From: an uncultured Prevotella sp.
Lineage (GTDB): Bacteria > Bacteroidota > Bacteroidia > Bacteroidales > Bacteroidaceae
Length of the DNA: 64,000 nucleotides
Direction of reading: 5' to 3'
Assembly: GCA_947170265.1 (NCBI GenBank)
Contig: CAMVSV010000011.1
Location: 1-64,000 of the forward strand
The notes below the pieces were generated by a model. The model saw only the letters and a list, made by a program, of their open reading frames with translations. It did not search any database and was not told where the DNA came from. Made by a program: the position numbers and the translations under genes. Of the stretch, positions 26,654-34,852 are shown piece by piece (positions within the stretch are counted from its first letter, which is position 1; each line of letters starts with the position of its first letter).

Positions 26654-26681
26654 CAACACGAGAATATAAAACAGAAGAACT

Positions 26682-27581
26682 ATGAAAAACAAGATTTTGC
26701 GCTGTATTGCGCTTGCAGCAATGGTCTGCACCATGACCGTAGCCTACGCCCAGGGCGACTACGACAAGTATGACAAGGACAACGAGACCTACGGCACCAC
26801 GCCATTCATAAACCTGAGCGACATGCCCCGGCTCTACGACTGCATTCCGGCTCACCCAGCATTCGAGAGCCCCGAATTCTCATACGACATGCTGCGCTAT
26901 CTATGGGGAAAGCAGCAGCGCATGGACGAGAAACGACTAAACAGGGCCATAGAAGATGCTGAATGGGACGACCTGGAGAAGGTGTATGCCTGCTGGAAGG
27001 ATGCCTTTGGACTGGAGGTAACCAAGGAGGGTACACCAGCCATATATGCCCTGCTGAACAAGAGCCTGCGCACCATAGACCCCACGCGAAGAGACGTGAA
27101 GGAGAAATACTTCCGCATACGCCCTTTCCGATACTTCGGCGAAGAAACGGCATCGGGCGAGGACGAGGAACTATACAATGAAGGCAGCTATCCCTCGGGG
27201 CACTGTCTTCGCGGATGGACCATAACGCTGCTGATGATAGAGATAGCCCCAGAGAGAGCCGCTGAAATATACAAGAGGGGCATGGACTATGGACAGAGCC
27301 GAGTAATAGTGGGTGCACACTGGCAGACCGACGTAGACAACAGCCGCATGGCAGGGAGTATGCTGTTCAGCGTACTGCAAGACAATGAAGACTTCCAGAC
27401 CATGATGAAGCAAGCACGCCAGGAGTATGAGGAGAAGACGGCAGGAAACGTGACGGTAGCAGCCAACAACGCACAGGCCAGGGAGAACACGGCTCGCATT
27501 TATAGCATAGACGGAACAGAAGCCACGGAGCAGACACGCGGCATAGTAATAAGGGACAGCAAGAAGGCTGTAGTGAAGTAG
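26682..27581 (+). CDS. secreted PAP2-family acid phosphatase
   Basis: A 299-residue class A acid phosphatase-like protein. The signal peptide ends near AYAQGD (residue 24). The three PAP2 motifs are present: K-x6-R-P (KYFRIRPF), P-S-G-H (YPSGHCLRGW) and S-R-x5-H-x3-D (SRVIVGAHWQTD), which supply the phosphate-binding and nucleophilic His residues. The last 30 residues form a tail (IYSIDG...VIRDSKKAVVK) like those of the proteins at 754 and 29103, suggesting a common export route. It hydrolyses phosphomonoesters outside the cytoplasm by inference. It has its own promoter box at 26646. Confidence 0.88.
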   Translation: MKNKILRCIALAAMVCTMTVAYAQGDYDKYDKDNETYGTTPFINLSDMPRLYDCIPAHPAFESPEFSYDMLRYLWGKQQRMDEKRLNRAIEDAEWDDLEKVYACWKDAFGLEVTKEGTPAIYALLNKSLRTIDPTRRDVKEKYFRIRPFRYFGEETASGEDEELYNEGSYPSGHCLRGWTITLLMIEIAPERAAEIYKRGMDYGQSRVIVGAHWQTDVDNSRMAGSMLFSVLQDNEDFQTMMKQARQEYEEKTAGNVTVAANNAQARENTARIYSIDGTEATEQTRGIVIRDSKKAVVK

Positions 27582-27645
27582 TAATTTGTCATTCTTAAAC
27601 ACCGACTTCACCTTATACCTTTAAACAATTATAACAAAAACCGAC

Positions 27646-29100
27646 ATGATACATATCCATGAAGAGGCGGCACGCTGCCTGTTGTGCGAGGATGCTCCCT
27701 GTACGAAAGCATGCAAGACTGGTGATGTGGCTCGGGCCATCCGTGCCATCCGGTTTGGCAACGTGAAGTATGCCCTGCACTTTGTGGAGAACTGCACAGA
27801 GACCGACCTCCAGCAGGCTGAGGCGGCCTGTATCCATTACGACCGTCCTATACGCATCCGCGAAATGCTGAGCGCGGTATGCATGGATGCCGTCAACATA
27901 AGCAATGCCAAGCCCTCGCTTGCCATCAGCTTCTGCGGCATACCTTGCGAGAATCCTTTCTTCCTCGCCTCTTCAGCCGTGTGTACCAACTATGAGATGG
28001 TTGCGCGTGCCTTTGATGCCGGTTGGGCAGGTGTCTTTTACAAGACCATCTGCAAGCAGGACATCTGCGAGGTATCGCCGCGCTTCGATGCTGTGAAGAA
28101 CGATACTCGCTTTGCCGGATTCCGCAACATGGAACAGCTGTCGGAGAATCCATACGAAGTGGACTTCGACATTCTGCGACGGCTGAAACAGGACTATCCT
28201 ACCAAGGTTGTCGTGGCCTCCATCATGGGACAGTTTGAGGAGGAGTGGTCTGAACTTGCACAGATGGCAGAGGCAGCAGGTTGCGATGCCGTTGAACTGA
28301 ACTTTTCGTGTCCACAGATGCGTCTTGCGGGCATGGGCAGCGACGTGGGACAGAACCCCGAGCTGGTGACCTTCTATACCGCTTATGTGAAGCGCAGCGT
28401 GAAGATTCCAGTCATTGCCAAGATGACACCCAATATCACACAAATAAACAGCCCTGCCATGGGTGCCTACTTTGCCGGAGCCGAAGCCATTTCGGCCATC
28501 AACACCATCAAGAGCGTGACGATGAGCCATGAGGCGGAAGTCAGCGGCAAGCAGACACTTTCTGGCTATTCAGGCCGCGCCGTGAAACCTGTCGCCCAAC
28601 GCTACATCCTCGAGTTGGCAAAGAACCCTATCATGAAGAATGTGCAGCTGAGCGGTATTGGTGGCATTGAGACTTGGCGTGACTCACTGGAATACATCCA
28701 GCTGGGCTGTCGCAACGTGCAAGTGTGTACAGCAGTGATGGAGTACGGCTACCGCATCATAGACGACCTCATTCTGGGTCTGCAAAACTATATGGCTGAG
28801 CACGGCATGGAGCAACTCGACGACCTTGTAGGTTCAGAGCTAAAGAATTTCGTTCTGCCCTCCGACCTTGACCGTAACACCATCGTCTATCCCAAGATTG
28901 ACCGTGAGCGTTGCATTGGCTGCGGTCGCTGCTACCGCTCGTGCTCGGATGGTGGACACCAAGCCATCACGTTCGATCCAGGCACCCGCCAACCCCGCAT
29001 AGTGGGCACTAAGTGTGTAGGCTGCCACCTCTGCCGCCTTGTCTGCCCCACTGGTGCCATCAGTCTGACCAAACGAATTAACAAGAAAGAAAAGAAATAA
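27646..29100 (+). CDS. PreA-like dihydropyrimidine dehydrogenase with N-terminal Fe-S segment
   Basis: A 484-residue flavoprotein. Residues 1-65 hold a cysteine cluster (CLLCEDAPCTKAC) like the N-terminal Fe-S domain of PreT and DPD. Residues 95-400 are a dihydroorotate-dehydrogenase-like TIM barrel (NPFFLASSAVC, ELNFSCPQM, GIGGI). The C-terminus carries two 4Fe-4S motifs (CIGCGRCYRSC, CVGCHLCRLVCP). Such enzymes reduce uracil and thymine with NAD(P)H. E. coli PreA works with a separate NADH-binding PreT; no PreT-like gene is next to it here. It is followed two bases later by the deiminase gene. Confidence 0.85.
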   Translation: MIHIHEEAARCLLCEDAPCTKACKTGDVARAIRAIRFGNVKYALHFVENCTETDLQQAEAACIHYDRPIRIREMLSAVCMDAVNISNAKPSLAISFCGIPCENPFFLASSAVCTNYEMVARAFDAGWAGVFYKTICKQDICEVSPRFDAVKNDTRFAGFRNMEQLSENPYEVDFDILRRLKQDYPTKVVVASIMGQFEEEWSELAQMAEAAGCDAVELNFSCPQMRLAGMGSDVGQNPELVTFYTAYVKRSVKIPVIAKMTPNITQINSPAMGAYFAGAEAISAINTIKSVTMSHEAEVSGKQTLSGYSGRAVKPVAQRYILELAKNPIMKNVQLSGIGGIETWRDSLEYIQLGCRNVQVCTAVMEYGYRIIDDLILGLQNYMAEHGMEQLDDLVGSELKNFVLPSDLDRNTIVYPKIDRERCIGCGRCYRSCSDGGHQAITFDPGTRQPRIVGTKCVGCHLCRLVCPTGAISLTKRINKKEKK

Positions 29101-29102
29101 CG

Positions 29103-30497
29103 ATGAGAAATGCAAGACTATGGGTGCTCGCCGCCACCCTCTTAATCAGCAGCGCAAAGTCATTGGCACAGAAAACGCCGATGACATATCCACAGGACGA
29201 ATGGTCGAAGGCAGGCAGTATACTGATGCACACACCCGGACAGGAACTGTTCAATGGTGTCATACACCCTTCGGCGGGACTCTTCGAGAACTACTTCGAC
29301 GTTGACAAGGCCGCCGAGGAGCACAGAGGTTACATCTCCATGCTGGAGAAAAACGGTATACGCGTGCACACCGTTGGGAGCATCATGCAGGAGGTAGGCA
29401 TCGACAGTCTAAGGATGCTCGCCGACAACGTACTCGTCTATGACATCAGCGGCATTCCCGACGAGGATGCCGACAAGAATGAGAACTACCGTCAGGAAAT
29501 ACTCGGTAAGATGAGTCGTAACGACCTTATACGCTGCATCCTGCTGCAACCTACGGTGAAGTTGCAGCGAACCGACAACAACACCGGCTACGAGGCTCAA
29601 TATATTCAGAATCCGCTGATGAACCTCTACTTCACCCGCGACCAGAGCATTACCACGCCGCGCGGACACGTCATCTGCCGTATGAACTCCTCGCAGCGCT
29701 CACCTGAGACCGACATCATAGAACTCTGCTACAACCACCTCGGTCTGAAGCCCATCCTCCGCATCGAGGGCAACGGCAGGCTGGAGGGCGGTGACTATCT
29801 GCCCGCCGGCAACATATCACTCATCGGATGTGGCATGCGCACCAACGATGAGGGTATACGCCAGATGATGGAGGCTGATGCCTTCGGCCACGACACCATT
29901 GTAGTAGTGCGCGACCACAAACTCTGGCAGATGCAGATGCACCTCGACACCCACTTTAATATCATTGACAGCAATCTCTGCACCATGGTGAGAAGCCGAC
30001 TCGAAGCCAAGCCCGGAGAACCGGAGTATGATACCTGCGACATCTGGACCCGCAAGCCTGGCACCAAGCAGTACTCACTATGGAAGAGCGAAGAACCTTT
30101 TGTGGAGTATATCAGGAGCCGCGGCTTTGAAATCATACCCATCGACTACGACGACGAGATGCACTACGCCAACAATTTCCTGACCATCGCCCCGCGCCAC
30201 ATCATGGCTGTAGGCGGACAGTCACTGGAACTGCAGCAGCGCTTCAGCGACGCCGGAGTTACAGTTGAATGGATTCCGCTTGAAAGTCTGATTGACGGCT
30301 ACGGTGCTGCACACTGCATGACACAGGTCTTGCTGCGCGAGGCTTCTGACAATGCCGCAACCGCCATCGTCTCCACGGCAAGCTATGCTGACGCTACCGA
30401 TGCGAAGGTCTACTCCATAGACGGCAGACAACTCTGCGGCAAGCCCTCACATGCAGGCATATGTATAAAAGAAGGTGAGAAGGTAGCGATTAAGTGA
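29103..30497 (+). CDS. secreted arginine-deiminase-like hydrolase
   Basis: A 464-residue amidinotransferase-fold enzyme (arginine deiminase branch). The active-site pattern is intact: FTRD (Asp180), LEGGD (Glu228), RTN (246-248), MHLDTHF (His280, Asp282) and AAHCMTQ (Cys405), matching the Asp-Glu-His-Cys set that releases ammonia and citrulline from guanidines. Unlike cytoplasmic ArcA it opens with a signal peptide (about 1-23, ending SLAQK) and ends with a KVYSIDGRQL...EGEKVAIK export tail. Free arginine, agmatine or protein arginine could be the substrate. It lies two bases after the PreA-like gene, so they share a transcript. Confidence 0.82.
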   Translation: MRNARLWVLAATLLISSAKSLAQKTPMTYPQDEWSKAGSILMHTPGQELFNGVIHPSAGLFENYFDVDKAAEEHRGYISMLEKNGIRVHTVGSIMQEVGIDSLRMLADNVLVYDISGIPDEDADKNENYRQEILGKMSRNDLIRCILLQPTVKLQRTDNNTGYEAQYIQNPLMNLYFTRDQSITTPRGHVICRMNSSQRSPETDIIELCYNHLGLKPILRIEGNGRLEGGDYLPAGNISLIGCGMRTNDEGIRQMMEADAFGHDTIVVVRDHKLWQMQMHLDTHFNIIDSNLCTMVRSRLEAKPGEPEYDTCDIWTRKPGTKQYSLWKSEEPFVEYIRSRGFEIIPIDYDDEMHYANNFLTIAPRHIMAVGGQSLELQQRFSDAGVTVEWIPLESLIDGYGAAHCMTQVLLREASDNAATAIVSTASYADATDAKVYSIDGRQLCGKPSHAGICIKEGEKVAIK

Positions 30498-30635
30498 GAG
30501 AAGAAGCCACAGCTCAAGCACTTGAACTACACTTCAAAAGTAGAGGCAAGAAATTGAAACACCTGGGCTGTAAGCAACAAATAACAGAATAAAGTAATGA
30601 ACATTATAAATCAACTCTTAAGCAAAATCAATAAT

Positions 30636-31103
30636 ATGAGAAAGATTTTGAACATGGTGCTCGCTGCAACCGTTGTGTGCGGCACAAGTGTATTTACAGC
30701 ATGTAAGGGAACTCATGCACTGGAGAACACCCCCGCTCCAAAAGTGATGAGTGAAGAACTCATACGAACCTCTCAGAGCTGGGACGGTGTAGAATTGCCC
30801 GATTATCTGCAGGGACGTCCCGAACTGGTGGCGGTAAAGTATGTGTTTCCCGCCGGACAGAAGTTAGGCTGGCACCACCACCCGGTGATGAACTACGGCG
30901 TGCTGGTACAAGGCGAACTGACCATCATCGGGCTGGACGGCAAGACAAAGGTAGTACACGAGGGCGAAGCCGTCGTGGAAATGGTTAACACCATCCACCA
31001 CGGCGAGAACCGCGGCACGAAGGACTGCATACTCTACATGTTCTACCTTGCACAGAAAGGGCAGCCACTGGCCGTCCAACACCCTGAAATCACGGAGCAG
31101 TGA
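30636..31103 (+). CDS. cupin-domain lipoprotein
   Basis: A small cupin of about 155 residues. I prefer the ATG at 30636 because it starts a lipoprotein signal directly (MRKILNMV...VFTACKG, lipidated Cys); an upstream ATG at 30597 adds 13 residues. The cupin core has the metal-binding pattern GWHHHPVMNYGVLVQGE and the second motif NTIHHGENRG. It may bind a small ligand or act as a dioxygenase-like or isomerase protein in the periplasm; the substrate is unknown. Its last codons and stop are the first part of a 73-bp tandem repeat. Confidence 0.75.
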   Translation: MRKILNMVLAATVVCGTSVFTACKGTHALENTPAPKVMSEELIRTSQSWDGVELPDYLQGRPELVAVKYVFPAGQKLGWHHHPVMNYGVLVQGELTIIGLDGKTKVVHEGEAVVEMVNTIHHGENRGTKDCILYMFYLAQKGQPLAVQHPEITEQ

Positions 31104-31322
31104 GCGCAGAGTGATGCTTGCATCAGCTATGCCGAGTCGCGATGTGGTTCAACGAAGTTAAATCACGGAGCAGTGAGCGCAGAGTGATGCTTGCATCAGC
31201 TATGCCGAGTCGCGATGTGGTTCAACGAAGTTAAATCACGGAGCAGTGAGCGCAGAGTGATGCTTGCATCAGCTATGCCGAGTCGCGATGTGGTTCAACG
31301 AAGTTAAATCACGGAGCAGTGA
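31088..31322 (+). repeat. 73-bp tandem repeat, 3.2 copies
   Basis: Three complete identical 73-bp units begin at 31088, 31161 and 31234, and a 16-bp partial unit begins at 31307. The first unit starts inside the cupin gene (codons ITEQ and stop). Each unit contains the perfect hairpin TGATGC-TT-GCATCA. The perfect identity suggests a recent duplication of the gene end. Confidence 0.95.
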
Positions 31323-31328
31323 AAACAG

Positions 31329-31365
31329 AACAGGAGGTGTGCCTATTTTGCCACACCTCCTGTTT
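31329..31365 (+). terminator. terminator after the cupin gene and repeat
   Basis: A 13-bp perfect stem (AACAGGAGGTGTG with its complement) encloses a 10-nt loop and is followed by only a short T-run. It lies right after the tandem repeat. Confidence 0.75.
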
Positions 31366-31430
31366 GAATAACCATAAAGGTAGGTCATAACCATGCACTT
31401 TTCGTAAACAATAATAAACCTCCAAAACGT

Positions 31431-31736
31431 ATGAAGATGACACACATTGAACGTATAACCGACATGGAGCAACGCTATGATCGCATTGACGAGGCATTGC
31501 GTGCATTGGAGAAGGCTGTGGACGCTATCACCAGCCTTGAGGATGACATCACGAAACTTGATAACTATTATTCCGGCGATGAATGGAAGGCAGATTTCGA
31601 GTCCGACGAACAAGGCCTCCTTCCCCAAGACCTCAAGCGAGGAATATTGAGCGAAGATGCCATCTGGAACCTTCTTGAGCGCATCAACAGCGTCAAGCAC
31701 CGTATGCGTGACTTCGCCTTGACAGAGTTGGAATGA
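31431..31736 (+). CDS. DUF4298 family protein
   Basis: A 101-residue mainly helical cytoplasmic protein: an N-terminal amphipathic coiled coil (HIERITDMEQRYDRIDEALR) then LDNYYSGDEWKADFESDE and GILSEDAIWNLLE, which are the conserved blocks of DUF4298. Function is unknown. It stands alone between a terminator and the tRNA-Ala promoter; an in-frame ATG two codons downstream (31437) is an alternative start. Confidence 0.8.
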   Translation: MKMTHIERITDMEQRYDRIDEALRALEKAVDAITSLEDDITKLDNYYSGDEWKADFESDEQGLLPQDLKRGILSEDAIWNLLERINSVKHRMRDFALTELE

Positions 31737-31882
31737 AACCCTTCTCTTGGGAGAATACCAGTTGTCATGCCACCGTCTTGCAGGTTACTCTCGTGCAAGT
31801 CTCCTTACAGTGTCAACATCTTTGTTTAGCCGACTGGCTATCTCTTCCGCCACAAGAGGTTAGCAAAAAAACATGCAGGATA

Positions 31883-31914
31883 TTTGCGCAAAAAAAATAA
31901 AAGCACTATCTTTG
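31883..31914 (+). promoter_or_regulatory. promoter of tRNA-Ala
   Basis: TTTG (31883-31886) and TATCTTTG (31907-31914) are 20 bp apart, the ideal Bacteroidetes spacing. The tRNA begins 10 bp after the -7 box. Confidence 0.85.
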
Positions 31915-31923
31915 CAGCGCAAT

Positions 31924-32000
31924 GGGGCATTAGCTCATCTGGCTAGAGCGTTTGACTGGCAGTCAAAAGGTGGCAGGTTCGAGTCCTGTATGCTCCACCA
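31924..32000 (+). tRNA. tRNA-Ala (anticodon GGC)
   Basis: The cloverleaf has acceptor GGGGCAT with ATGCTCC (one G-T pair), D-arm TAGCTCATCTGGCTAGAGC, anticodon stem TTTGA/TCAAA with loop CTGGCAG, and T-arm GGCAGGTTCGAGTCCTG. CCA is encoded at 31998-32000. It reads GCC and GCU codons. Confidence 0.93.
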
Positions 32001-32017
32001 CACCATTATCACATTAC

Positions 32018-32060
32018 CAACAAAAGCCACAGCCACTCCCAAGGCTGTGGTTTTTTTGTT
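32018..32060 (+). terminator. terminator of tRNA-Ala
   Basis: The 13-bp stem AAAAGCCACAGCC with its complement, an 8-nt loop and a T-tract follow the tRNA. An in-frame ATG at 32063 for mnmG would lie directly on its 3' edge, which argues against that start. Confidence 0.88.
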
Positions 32061-32107
32061 GAATGACCATCATTGTAACACACATAAGACAACAGACGCA
32101 TAAAAGA

Positions 32108-34012
32108 ATGATCCTAAACTACGACGTAATAGTGATTGGAGGCGGACATGCGGGATGCGAAGCCGCTACAGCTGCCGCAAACATGGGTGCCAGCACATGT
32201 CTGGTGACCATGGACATGAACAAGATTGCACAGATGTCGTGCAACCCCGCCGTGGGCGGCATTGCCAAGGGACAGATAGTGAGAGAGATTGACGCACTGG
32301 GCGGACACATGGGACTCGTCACCGACAAGACCGCCATACAGTTCCGCATGCTCAACCGCTCAAAGGGACCGGCAGTGTGGTCACCCAGGGCACAGTGCGA
32401 CCGCGAGAAGTTCATCTGGGAGTGGAGAAACACCTTGGATGCCACACCCAACCTCGACATCTGGCAAGACCAAGCAGAAGAGCTCATAGTGGAAAACAGC
32501 GACAGCTCACCGCTTGCCGATGCCCCCAAGAAACGCTGTGTGGGAGTGAGAACCATCTGGGGTGCCGAACTCAGGGCCAAGAGCGTGGTGATAACAGCCG
32601 GAACCTTCCTCAACGGACTGATGCACATCGGACGACGACAGGTGGAAGGCGGACGCATCGCCGAGCCTGCCGCCAAGCATCTCACCGAGAGCATCACACA
32701 GTACGGCATCACCTGCGACAGGATGAAGACCGGCACGCCAGTGAGGATAGATCGCAGAAGCGTACACTTTGAAGACACAGAGCCGCAACCCGGCGAAAAC
32801 GACTACCATCAGTTCTCTTTCATCGGTCCCAGACGCACACTGCCACAGCTGCCCTGCTGGACTTTCAACACCAATGCCGAGACACACAGGACACTCATGA
32901 GCGGCATCAGCGACTCACCGCTCTACAACGGACAGATAAAAAGCATAGGACCACGCTACTGCCCGAGCATTGAGACAAAGCTCATGACCTTTCCCGAGAG
33001 AGAACAGCACCCCCTGTTCCTCGAGCCCGAGGGCACCAACACCAACGAGATGTACCTCAACGGCTTCTCCTCGTCAATGCCCATGGACATACAGATTCAA
33101 GCCCTCAGAACCATCCCTGCGCTCAGAGACGTGAAAGTCTACCGTCCTGGCTACGCCATAGAATACGACTTCTTCGACCCTACACAACTCAGCCATTCTC
33201 TGCAATCGAAGATTATTGCCGGACTGTTCTTCGCCGGACAGGTAAATGGCACCACAGGCTATGAGGAAGCAGCTGGTCAAGGCATGGTAGCAGGCATCAA
33301 TGCAGCACTCTATTGCTCTGACTCTCAACCATTTACCATGAAACGCGACGAATCCTACATCGGTGTGCTCATCGATGACCTCGTAACAAAAGGAGTAGAC
33401 GAGCCCTATCGCATGTTCACCTCAAGAGCCGAGTACCGCATACTGCTGCGGCAGGACGATGCCGACACGCGACTCACAGAGAAAGCCTACAAGCTCGGCA
33501 CGGCAACCAAACAACGCTACGACTGGTGGAAGGAGAAACAACAGCACATAGACAGGATCATCAACTTCTGCAACAACACCAGCGTGAAGCCGGCAACCAT
33601 AAACCCGCTGCTTGAGACGCTGGACACTGCCCCACTCCACGGCTCCGCAAAGATAGCCGACCTCATAGCCCGCCCACAGATAACACTTAGCAACCTTGCA
33701 GAAGTGCTGCCAGCACTCAAGGAAACAATACACTCCTCACCCAACCGTATGGAAGAGATTGCCGAGTGTGCCGAGATTGCCATGAAATACAAAGGCTATA
33801 TCGACAGGGAAAGGGTGTTTGCAGAGAAAATGAACAAACTCGAGAACATAAAGATAAAAGGAAAGTTCAACTACGAGGAAATAAAAGACCTCTCTACCGA
33901 GTGCAGACAGAAACTGAAACGCATACAACCGGAGACACTCGCACAGGCAAGCCGCATACCGGGAGTGAGTCCAAGCGACATCAACGTAATGCTCGTGCTG
34001 CTCAACAAGTGA
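32108..34012 (+). CDS. mnmG: tRNA uridine-5-carboxymethylaminomethyl modification enzyme MnmG
   Basis: With MnmE this FAD enzyme adds the carboxymethylaminomethyl group at wobble U34 of several tRNAs. From the chosen ATG the product is 634 residues, the family length. It has the N-terminal FAD-binding motif VIGGGHAGCEAA, SCNPAVGGIAKGQIVREIDALG, a second dinucleotide-linked region (GLFFAGQVNGTTGYEEAAGQ) and the C-terminal MnmE-interacting helices ending IPGVSPSDINVMLVLL. The start at 32108 puts the FAD motif nine residues in, as usual. It opens a housekeeping stretch with apt and uvrC. Confidence 0.95.
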   Translation: MILNYDVIVIGGGHAGCEAATAAANMGASTCLVTMDMNKIAQMSCNPAVGGIAKGQIVREIDALGGHMGLVTDKTAIQFRMLNRSKGPAVWSPRAQCDREKFIWEWRNTLDATPNLDIWQDQAEELIVENSDSSPLADAPKKRCVGVRTIWGAELRAKSVVITAGTFLNGLMHIGRRQVEGGRIAEPAAKHLTESITQYGITCDRMKTGTPVRIDRRSVHFEDTEPQPGENDYHQFSFIGPRRTLPQLPCWTFNTNAETHRTLMSGISDSPLYNGQIKSIGPRYCPSIETKLMTFPEREQHPLFLEPEGTNTNEMYLNGFSSSMPMDIQIQALRTIPALRDVKVYRPGYAIEYDFFDPTQLSHSLQSKIIAGLFFAGQVNGTTGYEEAAGQGMVAGINAALYCSDSQPFTMKRDESYIGVLIDDLVTKGVDEPYRMFTSRAEYRILLRQDDADTRLTEKAYKLGTATKQRYDWWKEKQQHIDRIINFCNNTSVKPATINPLLETLDTAPLHGSAKIADLIARPQITLSNLAEVLPALKETIHSSPNRMEEIAECAEIAMKYKGYIDRERVFAEKMNKLENIKIKGKFNYEEIKDLSTECRQKLKRIQPETLAQASRIPGVSPSDINVMLVLLNK

Positions 34013-34098
34013 CATACTGCAAAACGTTCCACACAACACACGACAAAAACCGCGCGGAGAACAAACACAACAGTGCCTGCATGAGTTGGAAAAACAAA

Positions 34099-34114
34099 TG
34101 TTTCACGTGAAACA
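34099..34114. other. parS: parS site (perfect palindrome)
   Basis: TGTTTCACGTGAAACA is a perfect 16-bp palindrome and matches the bacterial parS consensus bound by ParB. It lies between mnmG and apt. ParB loading here would serve chromosome segregation and SMC recruitment. A one-mismatch copy lies 700 bp further on. ParA and ParB genes are not in the window. Confidence 0.85.
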
Positions 34115-34147
34115 ATGATAGTAAACAAACCCTATAATACCACCACC

Positions 34148-34675
34148 ATGAACAAACAACTTCTATTAGACAACCTCAGAAGCATACCCGACTTCCCTAA
34201 GAAAGGTATTAACTTCAGAGACGTTACCACTCTCTACAAAAACGGAGAGTGCATGAAAGAGATGACCGATGCCCTCTATGAGCTTTACAAGGACAAGGGC
34301 ATAACAAAGATTGTGGGCATAGAAAGCCGTGGCTTTGTAATGGCATCGGCACTCGCTGCACGATTAGGATGCGGCGTGGTACTTGCACGCAAACCCGGAA
34401 AACTGCCCGCCACCGTCATCAAAGAATCGTTCTCAAAAGAATACGGAGTGGACACCGTTGAGATGCATATCGATGCCATCAACAGCAACGACGTGGTACT
34501 CATCCACGATGACCTGCTCGCTACCGGAGGAACGGCTAAGGCAACCTACAAGCTCGTGAAGCATTTCAACCCAAAACAGATTTACATAAACTTCATTATA
34601 GAGATAACCGACGAGGGTCTCCACGGACGCGACGAATTCAAGGACGTGGAACTCACCACCCTCCTCACCATCTAA
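34148..34675 (+). CDS. apt: adenine phosphoribosyltransferase
   Basis: Salvages adenine to AMP using PRPP. From the ATG at 34148 the product is 175 residues, normal for the family, and begins LLLDNLRSIPDFPKKGINFRD, the conserved N-terminus. The PRPP-binding motif is VVLIHDDLLATGGTAKA and the hood region includes GIESRGF. An ATG at 34115 would start within one base of the parS site and adds 11 unconserved residues. The gene lies between two parS-like sites. Confidence 0.94.
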   Translation: MNKQLLLDNLRSIPDFPKKGINFRDVTTLYKNGECMKEMTDALYELYKDKGITKIVGIESRGFVMASALAARLGCGVVLARKPGKLPATVIKESFSKEYGVDTVEMHIDAINSNDVVLIHDDLLATGGTAKATYKLVKHFNPKQIYINFIIEITDEGLHGRDEFKDVELTTLLTI

Positions 34676-34683
34676 GCAAACCG

Positions 34684-34752
34684 ATGGCGGCAACACTGTT
34701 TACCTTCTTCCCAAAAACGGAAGCTGAAGTCAGACAGTGCTGCCGCCATTTA
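34684..34752 (+). terminator. long hairpin terminator after apt
   Basis: ATGGCGGCAACACTGT (34684-34699) pairs with ACAGTGCTGCCGCCAT (34734-34749) with one mismatch across a 34-nt loop, followed by a short T-rich run. It separates apt from the second parS-like site and uvrC. Confidence 0.7.
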
Positions 34753-34798
34753 TTTGTTTCGGGCATGAGAAGCGTGAAACAATTAGAAAGAAGAAAAA

Positions 34799-34814
34799 TG
34801 TTTCACATGAAACA
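34799..34814. other. parS: parS-like site (one mismatch)
   Basis: TGTTTCACATGAAACA differs from the perfect parS at 34099 by one central base. A half site CGTGAAACA lies at 34773. The pair sits 39 bp before uvrC. Whether ParB tolerates the change is not known from sequence. Confidence 0.65.
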
Positions 34815-34852
34815 ATTTATCTTGAAACACCTTTAAACAAAGCATTTACGAG

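Noticed and set aside
32063..32107. Extended start of mnmG at 32063
   Set aside because: The extra 15 residues are not conserved in the family and the codon lies against the tRNA-Ala terminator.
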